From the NCBI GenBank assembly GCA_016709145.1, contig JADJEK010000002.1, positions 248,001 to 312,000 on the forward strand: a DNA stretch of 64,000 nucleotides. The letters run 5' to 3'. This document shows, piece after piece, positions 46,771 to 56,863 of the stretch (its first letter is position 1; each line of letters starts with the position of its first letter). The notes under the pieces are model-generated. The model made no database searches. It was not told where the DNA came from and saw only the letters and a list, made by a program, of their open reading frames with translations. This DNA comes from Planctomycetota bacterium (GTDB taxonomy: Bacteria; Planctomycetota; B15-G4; JADJEK01). A program made the translations under genes and the position numbers.

Positions 46771-47211
46771 ATGACCGACGCGCGTTCTTGGTCGCATCGA
46801 ATCGTCGACGTGCTCGGCGGTGCCGCTCTCGCGGTGCTGTTGATGCGCGCATTCGTCGGTGGTGGTGCGATCTCGGCCCGCGAACCCGTCATCGCGTCGC
46901 AGCCCGAATACATGATCAGCACGAGTGCGTTGCCGCATGGCGGGGTGCTCATCGCGGTGTTCAACACCGAGACGGAAGTGCTGACCACGTACGAGGCCGA
47001 GGGCGGCACGAAAGCCACGCGCGGACTGACGTTCGTCGGTGCGCGCAAAGTCGCAAGAGACATCTTCGTGACTGGTTACAACGACAAGTCCGAGTACTCC
47101 TATCAGGAACTCGTCGAGCGCATCGCCGAAGTCGAGCGCCGCACCGCTGGATCCGCCGAGTCGTCGGCGGGAGCGGGCGAGCCCGGCGGTGCCGACAAAC
47201 AGGGCAATTGA
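46771..47211 (+). CDS. Small single-pass membrane protein of unknown function
   Basis: 146 residues: one membrane segment (IVDVLGGAALAVLLMRAFVG, about residues 11-30), then an extracytoplasmic beta-rich part (MISTSALPHGGVLIAVFNTE, TEVLTTYEAEGG, GLTFVGARKVARDIFVTGYN) and a helical, Glu/Ala-rich tail ending GGADKQGN. GGAG is six bases before the ATG. No family recognised. It lies 31 bp upstream of the HTH-membrane gene on the same strand, so they are probably co-expressed. Confidence 0.7.
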   Translation: MTDARSWSHRIVDVLGGAALAVLLMRAFVGGGAISAREPVIASQPEYMISTSALPHGGVLIAVFNTETEVLTTYEAEGGTKATRGLTFVGARKVARDIFVTGYNDKSEYSYQELVERIAEVERRTAGSAESSAGAGEPGGADKQGN

Positions 47212-47242
47212 GGCAGTTCGGAACTTCGAGCGGAGGCGAACG

Positions 47243-47794
47243 GTGGCCGACGATTTCATTTCCTTCGAGAAGGTCCTCAAGGAACTCCAGCTGCAAGAAG
47301 CGCAGCTCAAGAAGCTGGTCTCGGAAGGCGAGATCCGCGCGTTCCGCGACCAGGACAAGATGAAGTTCCGCAAGGAAGACATCGATCGGTTCCGCAAGAA
47401 GGCCGACGATCTTCCGACGATCGAAGCGCCGTCGGGCGAACTCACCGAAGAGCTGTTCGGTGACGACGACGGCGGTGGCGACGTCGGCATGGTCACGCAG
47501 CAGATCTCCGACAAGTCGTTCCTCGAAGAGGACGGCGGCGTCGAACCGATCGAGCTCGACGACTCGCCGCGCGTCACCGACGCCAAGATGGCGGCGGCCG
47601 CGGCCCGTCCTCGTCCGGTCAAGAAGGCGCAGCAGGCCGAAGAAGCCGTCGAGGGTATGGGCGTTCGCGTCTGCCTCGTGCTCGGCGCGGCGATCATGCT
47701 GTTCGCGGTCATCGTGGCGTTGGACGCCGCGCAGGTCCAGCCGAGCGGCTTCTCGCGCGGCTTCATGAACATGATGGCGAACATGACGAAGTGA
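47243..47794 (+). CDS. Excisionase-type HTH domain joined to a C-terminal membrane segment
   Basis: 183 residues from GTG with GGAGG seven bases upstream. Residues 1-53 (FISFEKVLKELQLQEAQLKK, LVSEGEIRAFRDQDKMKFRK, EDIDRFRKK) match the MerR/excisionase-like HTH_17 fold. A strongly acidic linker follows (FGDDDGGGDVG, EEDGGVEPIELDD), then one membrane span near the C-terminus (GVRVCLVLGAAIMLFAVIVA). This would be a membrane-tethered DNA-binding or scaffold protein. Such proteins recur in Planctomycetota to my recollection, but no function is known. Confidence 0.75.
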   Translation: MADDFISFEKVLKELQLQEAQLKKLVSEGEIRAFRDQDKMKFRKEDIDRFRKKADDLPTIEAPSGELTEELFGDDDGGGDVGMVTQQISDKSFLEEDGGVEPIELDDSPRVTDAKMAAAAARPRPVKKAQQAEEAVEGMGVRVCLVLGAAIMLFAVIVALDAAQVQPSGFSRGFMNMMANMTK

Positions 47795-47839
47795 CCTGAT
47801 TCTCAGGTCGCGACGTCGACACCCAATCGCTTGGGTGGG

Positions 47840-47876
47840 GCAGGGCGGCAGGAACCCATCCTGTCGCCCTGCTTGA
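47840..47876 (+). terminator. Rho-independent terminator
   Basis: GCAGGGCGGCAGGA (47840-47853) pairs with TCCTGTCGCCCTGC (47859-47872), one G-U pair, followed by TTGAATT. It ends the small-membrane-protein/HTH operon. Confidence 0.65.
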
Positions 47877-48015
47877 ATTCTCGCCGAGAGTTACGAGGAT
47901 TGCGGCCACGGCGCTGATCCGCAGGGCAACAGCGCGCGCGAAGAGCGGCCGAACGGTACACACAACGGTTTCCGGCACGGAATGCGATGCGTTCCGCCGG
48001 GGAGGTCAACGAGTC

Positions 48016-48717
48016 GTGAGGATGGCATTCCGCAGTGGTTCCTTGCTGGCGCTCGCGCTGTTCGCGAGCGTTGGTTGCGTGTCGAAGAGCACGCACGAGA
48101 AGACACTCAACGAACTGGACGAAGCCCGCAACGAGTTGCGCAATCGCGAAGACATCGCGAGCGGCGCACTCTCCAGCAAGAGCAGCTTGGAGGCCGAGGC
48201 GAGCCGCTTGCGCGGCGAGACCGACAGCCTGCGCAACGCGAACACGCAGAGCCAGATCGAGCTCGATCGCTTGCGTCGTGAACTCGAAGACGCCAAGGCG
48301 CGCATGGCCAAGGCGAACGAGAACACGGGCATCCCGGGCATCGACGTCAGTGCCCGGGACGGCATGATCGTCTACGGCATGAAGGACTCGGTGCTGTTCG
48401 ATTCGGGCCGTGCGGAGATCAAGCCGGCCGGCAAGAAGACGCTGTCCGATCTCGCCAAGGTCTTGAAGCAGACCAACGGCAAGCTCCAGATCGCAGGCCA
48501 CACCGACACCGATCCGGTGACGAAGACGAAAGACAAGTACCCGCTCGGCAACATCCAACTCGGCGTGGCGCGTGCGCTCGCGGTGTGGGATGCGTTGAAG
48601 AGCGAGGGCATCCCGGCCGCACGTATGCACGTTGCGTCGTACGGCGAGCACGATCCGCTCGAGGCCGGCAACAAGGCGAAGAATCGCCGCGTCGAGGTCA
48701 AGGAAGCGCAGTCGTGA
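48016..48717 (+). CDS. OmpA-family lipoprotein
   Basis: 233 residues. Signal peptide with lipobox SVGC (LLALALFASVGC), a long coiled-coil region (about 28-100: THEKTLNELDEARNELRNRE onward) and a C-terminal OmpA-like peptidoglycan-binding domain (VLFDSGRAEIKPAGKKTLSD, IAGHTDTD, IQLGVARALAVWDALKSEGI, KNRRVEV). It would anchor the outer membrane or a lipid-linked position to peptidoglycan, like Pal. GTG at 48016 has GGAGG about ten bases upstream; ATG at 48022 is an alternative. Confidence 0.88.
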   Translation: MRMAFRSGSLLALALFASVGCVSKSTHEKTLNELDEARNELRNREDIASGALSSKSSLEAEASRLRGETDSLRNANTQSQIELDRLRRELEDAKARMAKANENTGIPGIDVSARDGMIVYGMKDSVLFDSGRAEIKPAGKKTLSDLAKVLKQTNGKLQIAGHTDTDPVTKTKDKYPLGNIQLGVARALAVWDALKSEGIPAARMHVASYGEHDPLEAGNKAKNRRVEVKEAQS

Positions 48718-48721
48718 TGAC

Positions 48722-51094
48722 GTGAAGTCGACGTCGCGCAGCGAGTACGACGCAGCGGATGCCGAGACGGCGGGAGTCCAACCGGACTTCCGCCGTTGGC
48801 GTTTGTGCGTTGCCGGATGCGCGCTGATCGCGGCTTGCCTCACCGTCCCGAGTTGCTCGGACTCGGGTGAGGACGATGCGCGTCGACGCGTCGATGCGCT
48901 GCTCGCGCGACTCGACCGCATGGCGCTGGTCGTTCCGCGCCGCGCCGACGCGATCGACGACGCGTTCTTCGTCGATCGATTCGAAGTCACGAACGAGCGC
49001 TTCCTCGCGTTCCGCCGGGACAGTGGTTACGAGCCGATCGACGGTGACAGCTTCCTGCGTCATCTGCGCGAGCCCATGGAGCGCGACGTCGGCGATCTGA
49101 TGCAGTACCCCGTGGTGTTCGTGTCCGCAGCGGATGCCGAAGCGTTCGCGACGGCCGAAGGCAAGCAGCTACCGACCCAACAGCAGTGGAGCGACGTGGC
49201 CGCGGCGTTGAGTGCCCGCGGCACCGCGTGGGCGAGCTTCATCGCGAACGTGTCGCAGCACGATCTGCGCGGCCCGACGCGCGTCGGGACGTTCCAGAGC
49301 GGTCGGACGCGCGCGGCCTCGGAAGTCGCGCCGCCGGTCTACGACCTGGTCGGGAACGTCGCCGAGTGGACCAAGACCGCGGGAGTCGTCGCCGATCAGC
49401 GTCGCGTGTGCGGCGGGTCGTTCGCCGAGAAGTTCCTCGAGAGCGATGCATTCGCGGCGTCGCTGCGCGAGCCCCCGGTCGAGTTCGTCGACGACCGTAA
49501 TTTCGCGCTCGGCTTCCGTTGCGTGATCGGCGACGCGAAGGGCTTGGTGCGCACGTTGCTCGCCGACCTTGCCGTCGTGATGCCCGAGGATCGCGCACGC
49601 GCGTTCGATGCGCTGGTCCCGTTCGGCGAGCCGCTGCGTCGCGTCATCGACGCGTTGCGCTTCGAGAGCGGTACGCGGGACATCGTGCGCGCGGGAAGCG
49701 GCGACGACGACCTCGTGATCCCTGTCGAAGACGGATCGGTCGTGGTGTGTGCCGTCTCCGGCAGCATTCGGCGGTTCGATCCGCGCAGCGGCGCGGTGCT
49801 CGCGCAGCGCGATGGGTTCGCCGAGTTCTATCACGCGATCGCTTGCGACGTGGATCGGGACGGCACGAGTGAACTGCTGGTCGGTACCAACGCCGATCCA
49901 CGCGACGGGAAGCTCGATCCCACGACGTGGCGCTTGCTGTTCCTCGATGCCGATCGAGCTCGACTCGATCTCGTGCGCATGGACGACTTCGAGCGCACTC
50001 CGCTCGACGAGTTCGTTCCGGACGGACTCGAGGCCGGACTCAACGCGTTCGGCTTGCCCGATGAGACTCTGCTGCGTGCGCGCTTGCTGCCGCGGCGACT
50101 CGATCGAGCGGAACGCGGCTTGGCGCTCGGATTCGTCGCGCAGTTGTCGCAGGACCTCGTGTGCCTCGACGCTGCGACGCTCGAAGAGCGCTGGCGAGTC
50201 CGTACGCCGCACTCGTACGGCGTCGCGTTCGCGGCCACGCGCGGAGAAGTCTGGGTGCCGGGACATTGGTGGGCGTTCTCCGCCGATGGGGTGCGCGAGT
50301 GGCCGCGAATCCTCGATCTGCGCATTCTGCGCGCGAGCGACGGCAAGGAGCTCCGCTCTGGGCGCGCCGCCGGCGGCGCGTGGTCCTCGGCGTTGCTCAG
50401 CGGCGAGTCTCCGCGCCTGCTCTCGGTCGCGGGGAACGGAAGTCTGCTCGAGTCCGTGATCGACGACGGTCGCGTGCGGACGAACGTCCTGCGTTCGCCG
50501 AGCGCGACGGGACACGTGGCCTTGCAGATCCGGTCCGGCCCGGCGCCCGCGGCGGCTTCGCTGCTCGAAGCCAACGAAGCGGCGGACGCGGTCGCGCTGA
50601 CCACGTGGCGCCGCGACGGCGACGTGATGGCGCGTCGCGAACTCCCGGCACCGGGGCCGTACGATCCGCGCCACTTCGTTCCCGAAGGCGGCGACGTCTT
50701 GTTGTTGAAGGACTCGACGCTCGGCTTGCAGGCCTTCGACGCACGCTTGCGCCCGCGCTGGAGCAAGGACGAGAACTTCCGCGCCGAACTCGATCAGGTC
50801 ACGCCGATCACGGTCGACTGGGACGGGGACGGGACGAGCGAACTGGTGTGCTCGCGCGGATTCGACGAATGGGTCGTCGTGGATGCCCGCCACGGCTCGG
50901 TCGTCGATCGCTTCGTCCTCCCCGGCACGAGTCTGCGGCGCTTGATCCGCGGACCCCGGGAGGAGCGCGGCGAGTCGATCTGGGCCGGCTACCGCGACGT
51001 CGGCCTGTTCCGGCTCGGGAAGATCTCCGGCGCGGAAGCGCGGATCGCGAGCGAACTGCGTGACCGCGTCGATCCGGGCGAGGTCGCGCGGTGA
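48722..51094 (+). CDS. Lipoprotein with FGE-sulfatase-fold domain and beta-propeller region
   Basis: About 790 residues. A signal segment (CVAGCALIAACLTVPSC) is followed by a formylglycine-generating-enzyme-fold domain: FEVTNERFLAFRRDSGY, AAFATAEGKQLPT-type motif (AEAFATAEGKQLPTQQQWSD), VYDLVGNVAEWTK and RRVCGGSFAEKF ending FALGFRCVIG. The two catalytic cysteines of true FGE are not in their expected place. From about residue 300 onward FG-GAP/PQQ-like repeats occur (VDRDGTSELLVGTN, VDWDGDGTSELVCS), suggesting a propeller. The start codon is uncertain since no ribosome site precedes the GTG. It overlaps rsmA by GTGA. Likely an exported binding or scaffold protein. Confidence 0.8.
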   Translation: MKSTSRSEYDAADAETAGVQPDFRRWRLCVAGCALIAACLTVPSCSDSGEDDARRRVDALLARLDRMALVVPRRADAIDDAFFVDRFEVTNERFLAFRRDSGYEPIDGDSFLRHLREPMERDVGDLMQYPVVFVSAADAEAFATAEGKQLPTQQQWSDVAAALSARGTAWASFIANVSQHDLRGPTRVGTFQSGRTRAASEVAPPVYDLVGNVAEWTKTAGVVADQRRVCGGSFAEKFLESDAFAASLREPPVEFVDDRNFALGFRCVIGDAKGLVRTLLADLAVVMPEDRARAFDALVPFGEPLRRVIDALRFESGTRDIVRAGSGDDDLVIPVEDGSVVVCAVSGSIRRFDPRSGAVLAQRDGFAEFYHAIACDVDRDGTSELLVGTNADPRDGKLDPTTWRLLFLDADRARLDLVRMDDFERTPLDEFVPDGLEAGLNAFGLPDETLLRARLLPRRLDRAERGLALGFVAQLSQDLVCLDAATLEERWRVRTPHSYGVAFAATRGEVWVPGHWWAFSADGVREWPRILDLRILRASDGKELRSGRAAGGAWSSALLSGESPRLLSVAGNGSLLESVIDDGRVRTNVLRSPSATGHVALQIRSGPAPAAASLLEANEAADAVALTTWRRDGDVMARRELPAPGPYDPRHFVPEGGDVLLLKDSTLGLQAFDARLRPRWSKDENFRAELDQVTPITVDWDGDGTSELVCSRGFDEWVVVDARHGSVVDRFVLPGTSLRRLIRGPREERGESIWAGYRDVGLFRLGKISGAEARIASELRDRVDPGEVAR

Positions 51095-51981
51095 CCGCGA
51101 ACGTGCGTGTGCCGACGCTCGCACAGATCCGCGAGGCGCTCGGGAGTGTCGATGCCCATCCGCGCAAGCGGTTCGGTCAGCACTTCCTGACCGATCCGAA
51201 CTTGCTGCAAGCGATCGCTGCCGCGGCCGACGTCGGCCCGGGGGATCGCGTCCTCGAGGTCGGGCCCGGCCCCGGGGCATTGACGGCGACGCTTCTTTCC
51301 CGCGGTGCGCACGTGCTCGCCGTCGACATCGATCGCACGATGCTCGGCGTTCTCGCGCGACTCGTCGGCGCGGTCGACACGCTCGAGGTCGCCGAGCTCG
51401 ACGTGCTCGAGCGCGGGCGACTCCATCCGGAGCTGCTCCAGCGCTTGTCCGCGTTCTGCCGAGGTGGGGCGTACAAGCTGGTCTCGAACCTGCCGTACAA
51501 CGTCGCCTCGCCGTTGCTGATCGAGTTGTGGAAGCACCGTCCGCCGAGCGTCGGTTCCGTGCTCGTCCAGCGCGAGGTCGGTGAGCGCATCGCGGCCATC
51601 CCGGGAGGGCCCGACGTCGGGGTCCTCAGCGTGCAGATGCAATGGCGTGCGGAGACCGCGCTCGTGCGCAAGGTCTCGGCAGGGTCGTTCTGGCCGCCGC
51701 CGCGCGTCGAGTCGGCTGTCGTGAAACTCGTCACGCGCGCACAACCTCTTTACGAACAAGATGATCCGGCGGCAGCCGAGTCGCTGCTGAAGATCGCGTT
51801 CCAGCACCGGCGCAAGACGCTGGCGAATGCCCTGAAGGACGCGTTGCCGACCGAAACGGTCGAACGAGCGGGCGCACTTTCGATCGTCGTGGGGGAGTTC
51901 GACGGAAATCGGCGCAGACCCGAGGCGCTCGCACCGATGGAATGGGTGACGCTAGCTCGAAGGTTGGCAAGGCGGTCCTGA
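51091..51981 (+). CDS. rsmA: 16S rRNA dimethyladenosine transferase RsmA (KsgA)
   Basis: 296 residues. Dimethylates two adjacent adenosines in the 3'-terminal 16S hairpin, a late check in 30S assembly. RKRFGQHFLTDPNLL, SAM motif VLEVGPGPGALTATLL, catalytic NLPYNVASPLLIE and FWPPPRVESAVVKL are all present. GTG start overlaps the preceding stop (GTGA). The C-terminal helical domain (LLKIAFQHRRKTLANAL) is intact. Confidence 0.96.
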   Translation: MTANVRVPTLAQIREALGSVDAHPRKRFGQHFLTDPNLLQAIAAAADVGPGDRVLEVGPGPGALTATLLSRGAHVLAVDIDRTMLGVLARLVGAVDTLEVAELDVLERGRLHPELLQRLSAFCRGGAYKLVSNLPYNVASPLLIELWKHRPPSVGSVLVQREVGERIAAIPGGPDVGVLSVQMQWRAETALVRKVSAGSFWPPPRVESAVVKLVTRAQPLYEQDDPAAAESLLKIAFQHRRKTLANALKDALPTETVERAGALSIVVGEFDGNRRRPEALAPMEWVTLARRLARRS

Positions 51982-52398
51982 AACGGGTGTGTCGAGATCT
52001 CGGCTCCCGCCCACGCGCGAACCGTCGTTTGCGCAGAGTCGACGGCAGGCGAGCGCAGCTCGGGGCGAGCGCGTGAGATACGGCAGCGACCGTGGAATCG
52101 GCAGCGATCGACACGGTGGATCCCTGGTGTCATGGTGCGCGGCCCACTTGGGATCGGCCAAATATTCGCAGTCGGGCTAGCGCCGAGAGGGACGTTGCAG
52201 GCCAAACTGCACCGTCGAACGCGGTTCGCCGCACGGCGCGGCGTCGTTTGACCGAATCCAGGTCCGGCGGTAGAGTTAGGCGTTTCGGTCGCAGCCTGGA
52301 ACCCGAGTGCACGAAAGCCGGCTCGGCGCGCGGAAAAGCGTGCGCGAGTTCGGTTTCGGTGCGCACTGGTCCGTGCTTCGGAATCCCGAGGGAGGAAT
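51982..52398 (+). other. Leader region of dnaG
   Basis: 417 bp without a gene. It contains a good promoter at 52248-52276 and an untranslated leader of about 115 nt. Open frames here are Arg/Ser-rich and unconvincing. Confidence 0.6.
52248..52276 (+). promoter_or_regulatory. Predicted sigma-70 promoter of dnaG-rpoD
   Basis: TTGACC (52248-52253), 17-base spacer, TAGAGT (52271-52276). This is one of the best promoter matches in the window and is placed about 120 bp before dnaG. Confidence 0.6.
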
Positions 52399-54237
52399 AT
52401 GGCGGCGGGCGACCGAGCCATCGTCGAACAGGTGAAGGGCGCGGTCGACATCGTCGACATCGCGACGCACCTGCTTCGCGTTCCTCTGACCCGCAAGGGC
52501 GAGCGCTTCGTCGCGCTCTGCCCGTTCCATCGTGAGAAGACTCCGTCGTTCTCGGTGAACCCGAGTCTGCAGATCTTCAAGTGCTTCGGTTGTGGCAAGG
52601 GTGGCGACGTGCTGACTCTCGTCATGGAGCTGGAACGACTGACCTTCCCCGAGGCGCTCGCGCACCTCGCGGCCAAGGCCGGCATCGCTCTGCCCGAACA
52701 CGGCGACGGCGCCAAGGTCTCCGCGCGCCAGCGCCGACTCGCGATCCTGAACGAGACGGCGACGATCTACACCGACTGGCTCGGTCAACCGATGGGAGCC
52801 GGCGCGCGCGAATACCTGGCGCAGCGCGGCTTCGGCGAGAACACCATCCGCGCGTTCGGGATCGGGTTCGCGCCCGATGCTCGACTGGCGCTGTACCAAA
52901 CGCTCAAGAAGCGGGGTCACGAGGACGAGGACATCTTCGCGACCGGAGTCGTGCGTCAGAAGGACGCCACGACCACGTACGACCTGATGCGCCACCGCGT
53001 CGTGATTCCGATCCGCGACCTGCGCGGCCACGTGATCGGCTTCGGTGGGCGGGTCCTCGGCGACGGCGAACCGAAGTACTTGAACTCGCCCGAGACCGAG
53101 TTGTTCAGCAAGCGCACGGTCCTGTTCGGACTCGATCGTGCGGCCGACGCGGCCTCGAAGCGCGGAACGTTCGTGATCGTCGAAGGCTACATGGACGTCA
53201 TCGCCGCGCACCAACACGGGGTCGACCACGTCGTCGGCACGCTAGGAACCGCGCTGACGCCGGAACACATCCGCGTGCTGCAGCGCTACGCCAACAAGGT
53301 CGTGCTGCTGTTCGACGGCGATGCCGCTGGCCAGCGCGCAGCCGACCGTGGAGCGGCTCTGCTGCTGCAAACCGGGATGCAAGTCGCCGTCGTCACTCTG
53401 CAAGACGGCCTCGACCCCGACGAGTACCTCGCTCAGCATGGCGCGGAGGCGTTCGAGGCGTTCTTGGCCGAACACGCCGAAGAACTGCTCGACTACCTCG
53501 TGCGCCGCGCCCGCGAGCGTCACGCCGCCGCCGATCCGATCAGCGGGACGGTGAACGCCATCCGCGAGCTCGTCGCGAACCTCGAAGGCGTCGACGATCG
53601 ACTCGTGCGGGACGTGGTCCTCGACCGCATCGCCAGCGCGTTCGGTGTGCCGGTCGCGAACGTGCGCGCCGAGAGCGCGAAGCTGCGCCGTGTCGATACC
53701 GCGACCCAGGCGGCGACGTTGCCGATCGACGTGCGTGCGCCATCGCGCCGCGTCAACGGGACGGAGCTCGACGAGATCTGGGTCGTATTGGGAGCGCTGA
53801 CGAAACCGGAGTTCGCCGAGCAGGCGTTCTCCGTGCTCGTGATCGACGATCTGCGCGATCTCGGCCGCCGCCAACTGTTCGTCCGATTGGTCGAACTGTG
53901 GCGCGCCGGACACGCGCTGAGCTTCGTGTCCATCGAAGCTGCCGTCGCGCAGGACGTCGAGGCGAAGGCCGCGCTGGACGCGATCCTGCGCCACGACATC
54001 CCGGACGGCGAATCGGCGGCGCGGGCGCTCGAACGCGTCGTGGCTCGCCGCGCGGACCACGAATATCGCCGCAGGCGTACGGAGTTGGCTCAGAACGGCA
54101 CCTTCCGCACCGGCGAAGCGGACGACGTCGATCGACACTTGCGCGAGATCATGGAGTTCCAGAAGCGGCGCGTGCGTCGCAGCTTCAAGAACTCCGACAC
54201 GGACCCGACGTTGAGCGAAAGCGACGCGTCGAACTGA
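52399..54237 (+). CDS. dnaG: DNA primase
   Basis: 612 residues. Makes RNA primers at the replication fork. The N-terminal zinc ribbon has Cys41, His44, Cys62 and Cys65 (CPFHREKTPSFSVN, FKCFGCGKGGD). The RNA polymerase core includes YLAQRGFGENTIRAFGIGFA and RVVIPIRDLRGHVIGFGGRV. The TOPRIM site is FVIVEGYMDVIAAHQHGVDH with KVVLLFDGDAAGQRAADRG. The C-terminal helicase-binding region is present but divergent. GGGAGGAAT precedes the ATG. It is followed by rpoD, the common bacterial arrangement. Confidence 0.97.
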   Translation: MAAGDRAIVEQVKGAVDIVDIATHLLRVPLTRKGERFVALCPFHREKTPSFSVNPSLQIFKCFGCGKGGDVLTLVMELERLTFPEALAHLAAKAGIALPEHGDGAKVSARQRRLAILNETATIYTDWLGQPMGAGAREYLAQRGFGENTIRAFGIGFAPDARLALYQTLKKRGHEDEDIFATGVVRQKDATTTYDLMRHRVVIPIRDLRGHVIGFGGRVLGDGEPKYLNSPETELFSKRTVLFGLDRAADAASKRGTFVIVEGYMDVIAAHQHGVDHVVGTLGTALTPEHIRVLQRYANKVVLLFDGDAAGQRAADRGAALLLQTGMQVAVVTLQDGLDPDEYLAQHGAEAFEAFLAEHAEELLDYLVRRARERHAAADPISGTVNAIRELVANLEGVDDRLVRDVVLDRIASAFGVPVANVRAESAKLRRVDTATQAATLPIDVRAPSRRVNGTELDEIWVVLGALTKPEFAEQAFSVLVIDDLRDLGRRQLFVRLVELWRAGHALSFVSIEAAVAQDVEAKAALDAILRHDIPDGESAARALERVVARRADHEYRRRRTELAQNGTFRTGEADDVDRHLREIMEFQKRRVRRSFKNSDTDPTLSESDASN

Positions 54238-54312
54238 ACGAACAGGCAGAACAAGGAACCGACGCGAGCCAAGCGCGTCACGAACCCGCTGAGGGTTGAG
54301 GAGCGACGGACG

Positions 54313-55968
<1,656 letters not shown>

Positions 55969-55993
55969 TCCCGACGACGTCCCAAGTCACGAA

Positions 55994-56029
55994 GCGGCGC
56001 GGCGATCCCACCCGGGGTCGCCGCGCCGC
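55994..56029 (+). terminator. Terminator-like hairpin after rpoD
   Basis: GCGGCGCGGCGATCCC (55994-56009) pairs with GGGGTCGCCGCGCCGC (56014-56029), one G-U pair. Very GC-rich stem without a T-run. Confidence 0.5.
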
Positions 56030-56088
56030 GCGCGTCATGGGAATCGACCGTGAAGCCGCGGGGATGCGGTTGGTAGACTCCGCGGCCG

Positions 56089-56847
56089 ATGGAACCAACT
56101 GCTGAAGGCGCCTCGTCCTCCGCACTCTCGCGCCTCGCGACCCTCGTGCGCCTGCAGGCGCTCGACCGTGATCGCGACGGCAAACGCGAATTCACCGATG
56201 GCCTGCCGCGCATCCTCGCCGCGCGCCGCCAGGCCGTGACCGCGCTCGAATCGAAAGTCGCGAAATCCACCGAAGCCGTGACGCACGCGAAGTCGTCGGC
56301 GCGGCAACGCGAACTCGAGCTGAAGTCGAAGACGGCCGAGATCCAGAAGCTCGAGCTGCAGCTGAACACGGCCAAGACCAATCAGGAGTACCAGGCGCTG
56401 ACGCAGCACATCCAGCGCCTGCGCGAAGCGACCGGGCGCGAGGAAGAAGAGACGCTCGTGCTCTACGACGAGATCACGAAGCTCGAAGCGTCGCTGGCGA
56501 AGGAGAAGGAAGCGCTTTCCGTCGCGCAGAGGGAATTCGACGCGTACCAGCTCGCCTGCGAACGCGACAAGGAAGCCGCGCTGCTCGAGATCGGTCAGAC
56601 CGACGGAGCGCGGGCCGAACTGGTCGCTCGCCTGCCGCGTGACGTGGTCGAGACGTACGAACGACTGCGCGTCGGCAACGGCGGCGTCGCGGTTTGCGCG
56701 CTCGACGTCCGCACCTGTTCCGGCTGCGGCATGATGCTGACGTTGAACGACCAGGCCAAAGTGCTCGGTGGTCGCGAACTGGTGCCATGCCGCGCCTGCA
56801 GTCGCATCCTGTACGACAAGACCACGATCGCAAGTTTGCGGTCCTGA
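56089..56847 (+). CDS. Coiled-coil protein with C4 zinc ribbon (zf-RING_7 family)
   Basis: 252 residues. Residues about 20-185 form a long antiparallel coiled coil (RQAVTALESKVAKSTEAVTH, LELQLNTAKTNQEYQALTQH). The C-terminal ribbon has CSGCGMMLTLNDQAK and LVPCRACSRILYD, a C4 metal site. Proteins of this family (for example CT398) are widespread; some bind sigma factor or secretion ATPases. A place directly after rpoD is compatible with a transcription-related role, but that is inference. Followed 16 bp later by selB. Confidence 0.88.
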   Translation: MEPTAEGASSSALSRLATLVRLQALDRDRDGKREFTDGLPRILAARRQAVTALESKVAKSTEAVTHAKSSARQRELELKSKTAEIQKLELQLNTAKTNQEYQALTQHIQRLREATGREEEETLVLYDEITKLEASLAKEKEALSVAQREFDAYQLACERDKEAALLEIGQTDGARAELVARLPRDVVETYERLRVGNGGVAVCALDVRTCSGCGMMLTLNDQAKVLGGRELVPCRACSRILYDKTTIASLRS

Positions 56848-56863
56848 GAGGCTCTCGCCGACC

